From Prunus persica (lineage: Eukaryota; Streptophyta; Magnoliopsida; Rosales; Rosaceae): DNA of 64,000 bases. How positions within the stretch are numbered: position 1 is the first letter of the stretch; every line of letters begins with the position of its first letter. The notes beneath the pieces were generated by a model, which saw only the letters and a program-made list of their open reading frames with translations, did not search any database and was not told the origin of the DNA. The position numbers and the translations under genes were made by a program. Below, in pieces: positions 11,006-23,422 of the stretch. Location: NCBI RefSeq assembly GCF_000346465.2, contig NC_034010.1:2674926-2738925 (forward strand), given 5' to 3'.

Positions 11006-13967
11006 ATGGATTCCTATGAAGCTACAAGGATTGTTTTTGCAAGGATCCAAAACTTGGACCCAGAAAATGCTTCCAGAATCATGGGTCTGCTTCTGATACA
11101 AGATCATGGTGAGAAAGAAATGATAAGGTTGGCTTTTGGCCCTGAAGCTTTTCTCCACTCAGTGATTCTCAAGGCAAGGAAAGAGTTGGGAGTGCCCATA
11201 TCAAACTCTCCTTCTACACCTTCCACACCTTCTTCACCCTCCCCCTTTCTTTCCACTAACCCAATCACTATCTCGAGGCAAAACTCTACTTCCTCGTCTT
11301 CCAGACTCTCTCTCTCCATTCCAAACCCATCTTCTTCCTCTGCTTCAGCTTCTTGGGCTGCTCTCTCTGAGCTTAGAAACCAAGAAGAAAATAATTTGAT
11401 CATGAGCCCCAGCAGCAACATAGCTCTCAATGGGTCCTCTTCATCATCTTCCATGATGAATTCCTCCTTACCCTTCTATGGAAATGGAGGGACTGATGTG
11501 ATTGATGAGTTTCAGCTTCAAGAGCAGCTCTCTTTCCTCAACGATGGCTCTCCAGCACTTGGGCCCAAATCAACTGATTTTTTCTACCCCCAAACTGACT
11601 TGTCTTCAAGTCCTACCAATGGTTCTGATCCAGCCCTTTTCTCCTCTTACCATGGCTCTGCAAATTGGGGCGGTGGTGGTGGTGGGCCCCTCCACCGGAG
11701 AAGCTGCTCTGTCAGTGATGTGTGCTCAGAGGACCCAAACTCTGCTGGGTTTGGTTGGAAACCCTGCTTGTATTTTGCAAGAGGCTACTGCAAGAATGGA
11801 ACCAGCTGCAGGTTCTTGCATGGTGGAGGACTTGGGGACTCTGTTGTCGATGGTGGTGGTCAAATGGCTGTTGGGTCACCGAGCAAGCTCGAGATGATGG
11901 ACCAGTCATGCCATGAAGCACTTCTCAGATCTAAAACTGCTCAACAGCAACAGCAAAGACTTGCTGCTGCTTCTCAGCTCATGGCCTCAGCTAACTCCTT
12001 CCCTTATTCCTCTAAGTGCATGAACTTCCTTCTTCAGCAGCAACAAACCGATGCCCAAAGGTACAAAATTTAATAAAGTCATCTTTTTTGGTATTAAAGT
12101 TCTAATCTTTTCTGTTATATAAGTCAATCTTGCTGTGAAATCCACGTAGGGCTGCAGCTGCTGCTGCCTTAATGATGGGTGATGATATGCACAAATTCAG
12201 TCGATCCCGGCTCGAAAGAACGGATTTTTCGATGAATGGTGGTGGGGCAGGAATGGTGAACCCAGCTTCAAGGCAAATTTACTTGACTTTTCCAGCTGAT
12301 AGCACTTTCAGAGAGGAAGATGTCTCAAACTATTTCAGGTCATTTTTCTGATCCTTAGCTTTTTTAGTGCAAACATTTTTTACAAAGGCATGGTGAAATG
12401 GGTTGTTTTTGTTTTGCTGACTTTGCTTGCTGTTGTTTTTGAATGGAAAATAATGAAGCATTTATGGGCCGGTTCAAGATGTGAGAATCCCATATCAGCA
12501 GAAGAGGATGTTTGGTTTTGTTACATTTGTGTACCCGGAGACTGTGAAGCTCATTTTGGCCAAAGGGAACCCTCATTTCGTCTGTGATGCTAGGGTGCTG
12601 GTTAAGCCTTACAAGGAGAAGGGCAAAGTCCAGGACAAGTACAGGCACACTCTCACTTCTTTTTTGATGTTGTTCCCCTAACTTAAACTTCCACTGATTA
12701 TAATATCGTTACCGGAAGTAATTATACTCGAGGGAAATTAAGCTAATGCTGCTTGAATGTTATTAATTTGCCAGGAAACAACAGCAACAAGTGGACAGAG
12801 GAGATTTGTCTCCCTGTGGTACACCTACTGGCCTGGATTCTAGAGACCCTTATGATATCCAGCTAGGTAGCTAATTCAAGCAAAACATTAGCCTTCAAAG
12901 AGTTATTAATTGTCACACACAGGGACAAAATTATTTTGCATTCAACCATGCTTCTCTTGAATTGTAGGAGCAAGGATGTTTTACAATCCTCAAGACATGT
13001 TGTGGAGGAGGAAGCTGGAGGAGCAAGCTGAGTTGCAGCAAGCACTTGAAATTCAAAGCCGAAGGTTAATGGGTCTGCAGCTTCTTGATGTGAAAAAGCA
13101 TCACCACCGTTCTCTTTCTTCCAGCAGTCCCATTCAGTCCCCTACTCAGTCTCCAAGCATGTTTAATCAAAACCTAATGTTTCCTTCAATTCCCAATGGC
13201 CCAGAAGTTCCGCAAGGTATTTTTGTTGCTACATTTAGAATGGTGTAAATAGGCGTCATGGTTCAATACGGTAGTTGACATTTTAATTGTTCTCGATCTC
13301 AGAGAACTCTACCCCGATGCCACCCACTGCTTCAGAAGTGGATGACGATCAGTTGCTTAAGGAAGCAGCTCATGTTGTGTTAGGTAAAGAAGTAATGGCC
13401 AACAATGATGAAAAGGGCAGTGGCTGTGGCAGTGGCAATGCCAATGCCAATGGAAATGGCGAGGAGAGCCCCCGCGATAATGTCAATAACTTGCTTGAAA
13501 GGTACGCAGGATTTGCATCAAATTTCCGTGTTGGTTTTCCAAGTTGTATGAACACTGTTGAAGCTTATGGACCTTATAATTGAGTGCATGCAGCTTGGAG
13601 CACAACCTTCCTGATAGTCCTTTCGCGTCTCCAACGAAAGGCGCCGGTGAGTACACGTCCTCCTTCCCCAGTGGGACTACTGAGGCCAATGACTCCGATG
13701 CCTCAGCTGCTAACATGAACTTGGCCACTTCACTACTCCCAGCAGCTTCAACACTCGACATGGCGTCCTTCAAGTCTTTCAACTGCCAAATTCCAAGGTT
13801 ACCCCAAACTCCTTTCCATCAAATTTATCCATGGCATCATGGTGTCTAAATTATACCTAACTTGGGAACGTTTGATTGAATTCAGGTTGTCCTCTGGCCA
13901 TGGAACCATAGGAGGGATGTATGGGGGCACAGGAGCTGGACCGAAGTGCCCGGTTGGAACTTCCTAA
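11006..13967 (+). CDS. Zinc finger CCCH domain protein with RRM (C3H46/C3H53-like), about 751 aa
   Basis: Predicted RNA-binding protein. Exons: 11006-12060, 12150-12338, 12459-12644, 12775-12866, 12968-13216, 13303-13501, 13594-13797, 13886-13967, giving 751 aa. The conserved N-terminus starts [20 protein letters not shown]. Next come a Ser-rich linker, a single CX7CX5CX3H finger near residues 254-271 (CLYFARGYC...CRFLH), and an RRM at about 395-470 with RNP motifs QIYLTF and KRMFGFVTF. The C-terminal half is Gln/Ser-rich and low complexity. ATG at 11006 has a good context (GCCATGG). Finger plus RRM in this order matches the plant CCCH subgroup around Arabidopsis C3H18/46/53/55. Exon 3 has two possible in-frame donors: a GC donor after 12644 that keeps Tyr-Arg, or a GT donor after 12638 that drops them. 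RNA targets are unknown. Confidence 0.9.
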
Positions 13968-13983
13968 TTAAGCTCTTAACTAG

Positions 13984-14068
13984 GTACAAATTACTTTCAA
14001 AGTTTTAAGATTTTGTTTTGTTTAACCTCCATAACATAATCTGTGTGATTATTTGGCTGTATTTGCAG
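13984..14068 (+). other. 3' UTR intron of the CCCH gene
   Basis: The donor AG|GTACAAA at 13984 starts 17 bases after the stop codon (13965-13967), and the acceptor atttgcag ends at 14068. The exon junction would lie less than 50 bases after the stop, a distance generally tolerated by nonsense-mediated decay. It was read from consensus only. Confidence 0.5.
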
Positions 14069-16746
14069 GAGGATCAACAAGTCAAGTTAATAAACCAAAC
14101 AAAACCCACCAAAAATCTGTAGAGATCATCATCATCATCATCAAATCCCTTCCCCACCAGCAGCACCGCCATCATATCATCAAATACCATACTAGTTACT
14201 ACCATACAAAAATGCATACGTAAAAGGCAGTAAAGGAAGTGGGTCAGCCATTTCCTTTTCTTTGTTCTTTGTACTCAGTTTCTGTAGTTGAAGTTGCAAC
14301 CACAGGTTTAAAAGTTTTAAAGAAGAAGAGAGACAGAAAGAATCAAAACACGGTCAAAAAAAAAAAATGTTAGTTTGTAACTTTTGGCACTGTAATTTTA
14401 ATTGTCAGCCTTCCCAATTGTTCCCCTTTAAGTGAAACAATTGCCAAAATCTAGTTTAGTCTGTTAGTCTCTGTTTTAGTGTAAAACAATCTTTGTACAG
14501 CAGAAGCGGAGGCCGAAAGAAGCTAGCTGATAGAGAGGTAAAAAAAAGAAGAAAAGAAGGTAAATTTGTAACTACAAGGCTGAGTCAGTCAGAACTCTTA
14601 AAAGGGTAGTTGAAATTGAAGGAGCCTATGAGGAGGAAGGCAAGCTGTGAAGCAAAATCAGTCAGCTGAGCTCGAGTACGATATTGGGAAACTTTTATTT
14701 TTATTTTTATTTTACCATTATCAATCAATGATGTGTTCCTGCTACTTGTAGTGGTTGTTATACACAGAGTTGTACCCTTTGCTGTTAAAATGTTAAAAAA
14801 AGAACAGTAAGAAAAACTTAGGATGAAAATCAGAAATGAAACAAGTGAGTTTTTTACTCTAATTTGTGGTATCTTTTTCGCTTCTTTCTGTGCTTTGGCT
14901 TTTATGATGGAGGAGTGTTTTTTTGTCTCTTTGTTTAAAAGCCACTTCCATTTTTTCTTCTTTTTGTAACTGGTGGGATACTGTCTTTAAAATTATCTAT
15001 TCATGGGGAGCTAAAGACTAAAGCAAGCGGGGACCACCCACATGGGTGGTGCTGACGCTGCATGTGGGTCCTACTCATTTATCTAATGCCAGATTGGGGG
15101 TGGGGCCTACACACCAAAACCCCACCCATGTGAGTGATCTATGCAATGCCACTATCTCTCTCACTCTCTCTCTCTCTCTGCAGAAGAGAAGAGCCTTTAC
15201 TTTCTTCTCTCTCATTGACAGGAGAAGGAGAGGACATGAACAGACCAAAAAGTAGATGTTGATGCCCACACGTATGACAAAAGTGCACGGATACAAGAAT
15301 CTTTTGGGGTCTGTAGCCTTGTGAATGCGCGAGAGAAATTGGCAGTAACTCAGAGAGAGAGAGAAAGAGAGAGACCCTAGATTTTTACTGTTGCCTCGGA
15401 GTTTGGACCAAAAAGAAAAAGTGAGGAGTAAATATAAGTGTAGAGATAGTGAGAAACAGGTAGGCAGGCAAAGGCTTCGGTAACTACAAAGTTACCATAA
15501 CCGAGCTGATATGTTGACAAGTAGGGATTATAAACTGAAAGGGAGACCGTATCCATATGCTGTTTCCCAATAGAGAAAAAGAGAGAGAGAGAGAGCTAGC
15601 GTAATTGGTGTCTTGGGAATTTATGATTAGGGTTTGTGGAATGATGGGCTCAACAGTGTTGTGCAATTAATAAGTGATCATGGTGGTAGATTTAGACTTT
15701 TTTTTGTCACTGTATTATCTTTATTAGAATTAAATTGAGTTACGTTTGTAGAAAAATGACATTGACGGGAGCAAAAGGGATGAGGAAATCGGACAATTGG
15801 GTTTCAGAAAAGTAGGATTTTGCCTAGATTCGCTTATCAATTATGAGCCATGATCATGATAGTTGAAAGAAGGCAATCTTTTGTCACATGTTGTATGTTA
15901 CTAGGTTACTAATTTGGGCGGCACTCCTTCAGCAAGAATTCCATAATATATATATATATATATATAGATTTTTATGCTTATATATATATTTTTTATACGA
16001 ACTATATTCAATTTTAATTTAATTTAAACTATGGGGAGGATGATTCGAATTGATATAATTTATAATAATATTGACAATATGACAGCATTTTACTAATCAT
16101 TCAATTAAGAAGCTAACAATGTATCATATACTATAAATACTTGGTTATATTATTCTCTCTCTCTCTCTCTCTTTGTGTATATTATGATTGTATGAAATTA
16201 TGTGAAGTGAGAAAAGGGTAAATAAGAAATCATTATTTCGTGTATAATCTCAAATGAACATGATTGTGCCGGAAGAGGATCCAAGGCATTCTCTTTTGGC
16301 TTTTTATTTTTGCAATATTTTTTATTAGATTGTAGGGTAGCCCACTTTAGTTATATATAAAATAAAAAAATAAAAAAAATACTCGAGAGCCCTAGCAAGC
16401 ACCCAATATCATTAAGATGCATGTTTGTTGGGTGCATGCTAATTAAAGAGGAAATGTTCAAGAAGAAGAGGCTCCTCCTCCATCTTGTGCATATGGATGG
16501 ATAGGGTTTGTTTGGTCAAATTGTGTGTGCGGGGGCTTACGTTTTCATATGTGCAGCTTTTTCTCGTGTCAAAATTATAAGAAGCCAGTGGTCAGGATTT
16601 TACAAAAGAAACAAGGAGCACCGAATTGATGGTGTCATCATAACTACATAATTATATCCTTTTCAATATTATCGGGTGGCTCATAGTTTATGGGTTCAAT
16701 TTTGACCCGATTCGTATCTGATGTTATGGGTCTAGGTGAAACGTGA
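14069..16746. other. 3' UTR then intergenic sequence with microsatellites
   Basis: The first part is the 3' UTR of the CCCH gene, including a short ATC run near 14127-14142. The rest contains (TC)n at about 15160-15180, (TA)n at about 15945-15965 and (TC)n at about 16152-16172. No gene was recognised. Confidence 0.5.
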
Positions 16747-17062
16747 TTTATAAAGTGTTGCAATTTATCACCTATGTCAAGTTCTATTTAAGTTTCATAT
16801 CACATATGTTAAGTTTTATTCAATTTTCATTAGCATGCCTCTCACATGGAGTGATATTCGTCCATCTACGTATTAGGGGTCGCTAATGACTACATCTTAT
16901 AGAATGGTCAAGGATCTAATATGGAAGAGATCGGCTGTTTGAATGGAAATCGATTCCAGTGATCCCTAATATGTAGATGGAATAAAATATCCTCAACATG
17001 AGGGGCATATGATATGTTTTTATTGAATAGTAGACTATGATAAATTGCAACACTTTACAAAA
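16747..17062. mobile_element. MITE-like long inverted repeat
   Basis: The outer arms are TTTATAAAGTGTTGCAATTT at the left and its near reverse complement TAAATTGCAACACTTTACAA at the right. Further inward, TCCATCTACGTATTAGGG at about 16861-16878 is mirrored by CCCTAATATGTAGATGGA at about 16964-16981, and the CATGCCTCTCACAT and ATGAGGGGCATATG blocks correspond, so most of the element folds back on itself. No target duplication could be fixed, so the superfamily is open. Confidence 0.55.
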
Positions 17063-18526
17063 TTCAGATTAATAGTAAAAATTAAAATTTTATGTGGATT
17101 ACACATGCTTAAAAGTTAAGGTGATATTTATTCACTTTGAGTTAATTTAACTATCATTTGCTTCCTTTTTTATTTTATTTTATCCTTTTTCCTTTTTAGA
17201 TTTAGAATGCACATTCTAATAGGAGGTATGGTAAAATTTTTGCATTTAAAGTCACCGCCCAACAATAAGAAATCATATCAAATGTTAGAAAAAGGTAGGG
17301 AAGAATAGAACCTTATTGATGAAAATAAAGAAATTCAATAGCCATCCGTCCTCCTACGCGATTCTCAAAACAAGCCTCAAGCATTTATCTGCATAATGAT
17401 ATTATTAGGGAATGATCAGTGAAATTGGCATTCCATATCTTACCAACTTAATTGTGTTAATAACATTTGCACAAGAAACGAGAAAGGAGTACCTAACTCC
17501 ATAATTTTTTTTAAAAAAAATAAGTAAAAGGGCTTTGAGAAGGGGTTTTACACAAATATTCATGGGGTGTTTAGGGATTTTGAATTTTGTCCACATAGGT
17601 CGAGGTGGAAGAACACACTAACAACTCCATAAACTCATTTAACAAAGATGTAGCATTACTAATTCATTCATAAACCAAAAATTTAGGAAAAACCTATTGG
17701 AGTCCGACTCTTCAATATTCAGGCACAACAATTTTTTCTTTTTTTGTTATTCTAAGAAAAAAGGAAAGCATATGAAACTTGTCGGTGTTGGCGTCGCTTC
17801 TCCCCAACTAGCTCAACCTCCCTCATCGCCACTATTTCCTATATTTGGCCTAAGATCCGGTTTATTTGCATAAATACACATAGAGAGAGCTAGTAAGCCT
17901 CAGATCTGATTCGTATGTAGAGAGAGTAAAAAGTGATGAATATAGAGAGAAATATAGAAATAGATGACCGATACAGATCCACGAGGGAGGGGAAGTTGCC
18001 GAGGGAGGAGTGGTGTCACCACATGTAGGTGAAGGGTTTTGAAATATTTCCCTTTTTTAGTCTTTCCTTTTAAAATTAATAGTGTGAGGAAAAAAAAACA
18101 TAAAATTTCCTACTACACATCAACTGTTCTTCTAAAGATGTAAAAGAAATTAGAGCAAATTAAACTCAACGTACGTGAATTGAACTTCAGAAATCCTTAG
18201 AGCAACGACTTTCCGTCTTTAATTTCGTCAATCCTTCTTGAAAGAGCAGGAGAGAGAGTGATTCTGGATTAGGTAGTTTTGTTTTTTCTTGAAGGCGGAG
18301 GGCCGGAGAGAAAGAGAATTGAAGAAAAGGTAATGATTTAGAGCATCCACAATGACCGGCGTAAATTTGGGATCTATAAGAGCAACTCTAGTGGGAGATG
18401 CCAAACACCGTGCAGTTGGCCTTTTTAGAAACCCAATCCAAAAACCAAGCTCCAATGGGCCGGATAGTTGGTTACTAAAAATTGGACATGGGCCTAGTTT
18501 GTAACTGAGAAAAAAAAAAAGGGTAA
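17063..18526. other. Intergenic, no gene seen
   Basis: AT-rich sequence with GA-rich patches near 17880-17960. A stretch at about 18340-18480 (GAGCATCCACAATG and following) resembles the edge of common plant MITEs, but ends could not be defined. Confidence 0.45.
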
Positions 18527-18615
18527 TGATTTCCCCACTCCAATTTTATCCACTTACACTCCTTTTTTAATTATAAAATGGAGTGTAAGTGGATAAAATT
18601 GGAGTGGAGAAATCA
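18527..18615. mobile_element. Near-perfect palindrome, mini-MITE
   Basis: Thirty-odd bases from TGATTTCCCCACTCC at 18527 are repeated in reverse complement up to GGAGTGGAGAAATCA at 18615, around a 17-base AT-rich loop. As RNA this would be a long hairpin. It looks like a very short MITE or MITE relic. Confidence 0.55.
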
Positions 18616-18727
18616 CCACTAAAAAAAAAAGCCAAGCTTATGTATTCTTTTTAGCAACTAAAGTTTCACTGGCCTTGTTGTTGGCATTGTGTGGTTCGAT
18701 AATATGCATGGACGTGGTAGTGGCCAT

Positions 18728-19281
18728 TAGGGGTGGGCATTGGGATCGAAAAATAGGAACGCCAAATCGGACCGGATGGAAAAAGTCGAAAGAAAATCGA
18801 TTGACTAAAATGTCAATAAACTGGCATTGAACTAGACCAGACTGGTTCCAATCGATTTCGATTTCGATTTCACACCCAACCAAACCATACCGAATCGGAT
18901 CAGTTGTGTATAATTTATTTTTTTTTTACAAAATTATTTAATTCTAATGCTACATTTTTAATCTCATAACAAATATTTCCCCAAGCTAAACTTCAAAACA
19001 TCTCTTTTTTTTCAAAGCCCAATATCTCTATTTGTATGAAATTGAATCATTTGTTAATTTTCAAGTCCAAAAAATAAATTTTAGTTTGAATTTGTATTAA
19101 AAAAAAAGTTCAAAAAAAAAAATTCCAATCAAAAACTGAAAACCAGATCGAAATTGATTCAAATCAAACCACCTGTTTCAAAAAAAAAAAAAAACCAGTA
19201 AAATCAAACTGGTTAAATAATACCGGCACCGATTTTGATTTAAAGTAAAAATTAGACTAAACTGGACCGCGTCCACTCCTA
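18728..19281. mobile_element. hAT-type MITE with perfect 8-bp target duplication
   Basis: The ends are TAGGGGTGGGC and GTCCACTCCTA (imperfect TIRs). The flanks are GTGGCCAT at both 18720-18727 and 19282-19289, a perfect 8-bp duplication. The interior is rich in CGATTT- and CCGATTTTGA-like words and A-runs with no coding potential. A second, truncated relative begins at about 25779. Confidence 0.75.
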
Positions 19282-19289
19282 GTGGCCAT

Positions 19290-22200
19290 TATCCCACGTC
19301 GGAGAAGTACTATAATAGTCCACAACTTATAAGCAGTTGATCCACTACGTTTAGATAAACCCCACACTTGGATAGGTTCATTTTGTTTTATCCCACACAA
19401 GGTATTGGACCTAAGTGGTTAGATAAGAGACAATATAGTGAGCTCTTATGGGTACCTTACACAACAATGATACTCGAGACTAGTGCTTTGAATTGGGCTC
19501 CCTTCAAGCAGACATAAAAATTGTTAACTCTCAGTAACAAAAGTAAAATGAACTTGTGGAAGTTAACGAGAGAAAGGGTATAGAATACAAAAATGAAGCC
19601 AGTTAATTTTGGTACTAGAGACTAGTGCTTTGAAATGGGTCCCTTCAAGCAGGCCTACAAACTATAAACTCTGAATAACAAATGTAAAATGAACTTGTGG
19701 AAGTTAAAGGACAGAAAATTATAAAATATTTAAAATATTAAAAGTTGTCTTTGATTAATGAATTTATTAAGCATTGAAACTTTATTATAATATAGTAAAT
19801 TAATATTTTTTCATCTTAAATTTTTTGAAATTGAAATAAGAACACGATGTCCTATTTTCATGGGACACAACTTCTTTTTCTCTTAATTCATAAATAAAAA
19901 AAATTAATTGGCACACACGTGAATATGTGTGAAGGGACCAATATAAAAATGAAGCGAAAAAGTAATAGAACGGAATAACATCATGAATTCTCACATTCAT
20001 GAATACTTAATAGATTGACGATTGAAGAAAATTTATTGCCATGAGTTTTGCGAGCATATTTAGCACATGTGCACATGAATGAGATGAGGAAGAAACGAAG
20101 GAGAAAACAATAATTTTAGTTTTGAATCTTTATGGACCTTTAAAAAAAATTAGGGTTCACTCAAATTCAATATACATTGTGGTCTGACCAGCTAAAAACT
20201 AGCGACATTCCAAAAAAAAATCCTACGGAAAGACACCTTTGCACCTGCTCCCCTTTGGAGTCATGGCCTCCTTCCCTCCCCTCCCACCTCTCAGCCTTTC
20301 CCCTATGCTTTCCTTTCCTCCCATCTCTTCTCATCTCCTCTCCTCTCATTCTCTCACTCTTCCCCAAAATCCTTCTTTGTTTTTTCGTTTTGTTTTGTGG
20401 TCGGGAAGGAGATGTCTTGAAGCACTGTCATCACCTTGATAGTCGTCGTCTTTTGGCCCACGCACACATCCCATCATAAGAATTTGACTCCAGTTGTCAG
20501 CCTTCAACATGAGTTTGAGCTGCAAGGCGGGGTTGTTGTTGGGTTGCGTTGGATTCAAGTTTAGTTGGCACTACATTATGGGTTTAGCCGGCATGGCGCT
20601 ACAACTTTCTTCAGGTTGCGTGACAGGATGTGGAGTGGTGATCCTGTTTCTTAGTTTGTTTCCATCTAATAACTTTCAGAAACATTTTAAGAGTTTGCTA
20701 TGTTTTCTATTCTTTTTCTAAGGTTTTTAGATTTCGACTATGTCTCTTATGCTAAATGGGCTGCTAATATGAATTTCAGGTTCAATTAAGTGTGGTTTTA
20801 GTTGCTGAAAACGGGATTTCAGTCATTTTGTTGGTTGCATGTGATTCTTCCAGATCAATTTAGCTTGATGTTGCATTTGGTCACTAATGAAGATTTACTC
20901 ATATTCGGCATCTTAGTTGCTTAAATTTTGTACTTTCTTTCGTCAATAATTAATATCTTTTTTCTCCACAAAAAAAAAATATATCTATATTATATTCCAT
21001 AAATTTACTCTACACCATTGATGTCGTTGCTAGGTATGGGTTGTGTGACGGCAGATGGGTGGCTGAGGGGTTAGGCTGAGTCGGGAGGGAGAAAAAGACG
21101 GCTAGGTTCCCTAGGAGGAGACATATATTTTTGCTTTCTTTTTATTTTATTTTAAAATTATTTAAAATTAGTTTTAAAATGTAAAGAATTTTTTTATTAG
21201 TTTTTTTGTCAACGTGGAAGTTCATGTCATTAAAAATTGGGTCCAACCTTTGACACCAAAGTATTTAACAGATTCATTAACGGTTTAGATAACATAGGGG
21301 GTAAATTGTAGGTTTTTCAGAGTTTAAGTATGGAGTTGTAAATATCCCTAAAAATGGGTATGAACTTGAAAATGACCCCATAGTTTGGGGGGTATTTTTT
21401 TTTGTTTGTCCAACAAAATACTAAGAAATGGGCAATAAATATTCTTGTCATGGCACTTCTACCATTTTTTACTTTGTTATGAACTTTTTTCAAAATGGAT
21501 GTCCTTGCTTGCTGTGACCATGACCTCCGCATTAGAGTACTGTGTAATTGGCACAGGCCACAAAAAGTCTTGCTCAATGAAATGCCAACCCCATTTTTAT
21601 GGCCTTTTAACAGTTCAATCAAGAAAACAAATGTGGTTTTTAACTTACAAGAGGATTGCTTTTGGGGTTTTGCTCCAATTAAATCGGAAGATGGTTTTTT
21701 GGTAATTAGATCCAATTCTGAGGTTTTGGTTTCTATGTAAAGCGACTTTTTTGGGGCTAGAAGTATTTCCATCAATTATTCTGTGTACAATTTCGTAGCT
21801 TGAGTTCCTTTCATTCAAATAATTAACATACGAAGGTGAGAATAGAGCCAGTTCAAAACCAATAAGGACCTGCGTTAAATTTGAAAGCATGTACAAAACC
21901 TTTTTTCTTTCTTTCTTGGGTTCGTATTTGGTCATGTCCCAACTAAACTAACAGCAAAGCCTTAGTTTTTAGTTTCTTGAACACTTAAAATGTGGACCAA
22001 TTTTTAGTAGTACTTTGGCACAAGTTCTATTCCACCAAATAAAGATATAGTGGGCGAGTGGGGGTCGCTCTCTCGTTTCTACGAGGAGAGAAAAGTCTTG
22101 ACGGTTAGGGTTTCTTCCTTGTTTCCCACAGGAAAAGTCTTGGTCCTCTATGTTTTCCTGAAACCGTCTCTCCAAGTGCTCTCCGGATTGATATTGGGTA

Positions 22201-22399
22201 ACTGGATCTCGTCTTTTCCTTCTCTGATTTGGTTTTCCTTGCTTGATTTGGTAGTGGTTCTCTGGGTTTTGTATCATGTCTGGCAAGCTTTGTTTTGAGA
22301 CTTTGGTTCTTAGGTTTTGGTAGCGCCTTTCTCTACAGTCCAGGTTTTGCTCTCCGTCGTTTCCAACACCCTCTGCTTTTTGGTTTCAGTCCTACTTGT
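19290..22399. other. Intergenic, possibly including a LINE 5' region at its right end
   Basis: No gene recognised. A pair of similar blocks, GACTAGTGCTTTGAA at about 19479 and again at about 19620 with similar following sequence, marks a small direct repeat. A C/T-rich stretch lies at 20250-20390. Sequence from about 22040 leads without break into the LINE ORF1 remnant and may be its 5' UTR. Confidence 0.4.
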
Positions 22400-23190
22400 A
22401 TGGGGGAGAAGGGAACCCTTCTTTTGGCTGGGGAGCCGACCCTTGACAAGATTGGGACTTCACTTGAACAACTCGTGCTTACATATCGGGAGAAGGTGGG
22501 GGTGGTGATAGGGGCTTCTGCAATATCCGATCGTTTTGTGGGTTTTATTTATGGCCTTGTTGCAAAAGTGCTAATGCCACAGGAGGTCAATTGTGATGCT
22601 TTTATCAAGAATTTCTCCAGCCTATGGAAAGGTAAGGAGGATGTCTCGATTAAGGAAATTGCACATAATCGGTTTTGGGTTCGGTTGTATGTGATTGTGA
22701 TGGGCGCCGAGTTCTTGATATGGAACCATGGGCCTATCGGAGATCCCTTGTCCTGCTGGCGAAGAATCCAGATGATGCCTCTCTCCCCATGGCGCCGTTA
22801 CATTATGGGACCTTTTGAGTTCAACTGCATGATATTCTGAGTTTTTGTATGACAATAGCTGTTGGGGCCACTTTGGGTAAGGTATTATGGGTGGATAATC
22901 GAGATGGGGATGATTGTGTGGGTCGTTTTATTTGTATCCGGGTCCATTTTGATGTTGACTTGCCTTCAATACGTCAAACACCAGTTACTTTTCTTGAAAT
23001 TGGAGAGAGACTAATAGAGTTCAAGTACGAATATCTTTCGGAGTATTGTTTTGCTTGTGGTAGACTTGGTCACTCAACTCAGGTTTGTGTCAAGGCACAT
23101 GAAGAGGTGCATGGCCGGTTTACTGTTCCTTCCTTAAATCAGTTCACAACGGCATTTATGGGATTGGAAGCCGATACCAACCTATTGTGA
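22400..23190 (+). pseudogene. LINE ORF1 (DUF4283 plus CCHC_4 zinc knuckle), broken
   Basis: ATG at 22400 starts a frame (MGEKGTLLLAGEPTL) resembling plant L1-type ORF1/gag. A frameshift at about 22690-22720 moves the reading into another frame containing EPWAYRRSLVLLAKNPDD and YGTF*VQLHDI, where the stop is TGA at the place of a conserved Trp. The frame continues through AVGATLGKVL to the zinc knuckle YCFACGRLGHSTQVC. ORF1 proteins of this kind bind RNA for L1 retrotransposition. No endonuclease or reverse transcriptase follows, so only a 5' fragment is left. Family assignment is from recognised motif order. Confidence 0.7.
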
Positions 23191-23422
23191 ATGTACTAGT
23201 CATATCCTAATGCATTCTAATGAATGTTATGAAAAATTACTTTTAACAAATCTTGATAGCAATTTAACCTAGTCTAATAACCTTGAGTTTGGGTAATTAC
23301 ATTACAAGTCCTATTACAAAGTTCTCAAGAGGAGGTAAAAGAAACCTAGCTAGAATATAACTTAACAAATACAGAACGAAGCGAGTAACATGGAAATGGT
23401 TTTATTTACAATAGAGTAGCTA

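Noticed and set aside
20167..20721. Frames of up to 100 codons on both strands
   Set aside because: C/T-rich composition explains the open frames; no recognisable domain or splice continuity.
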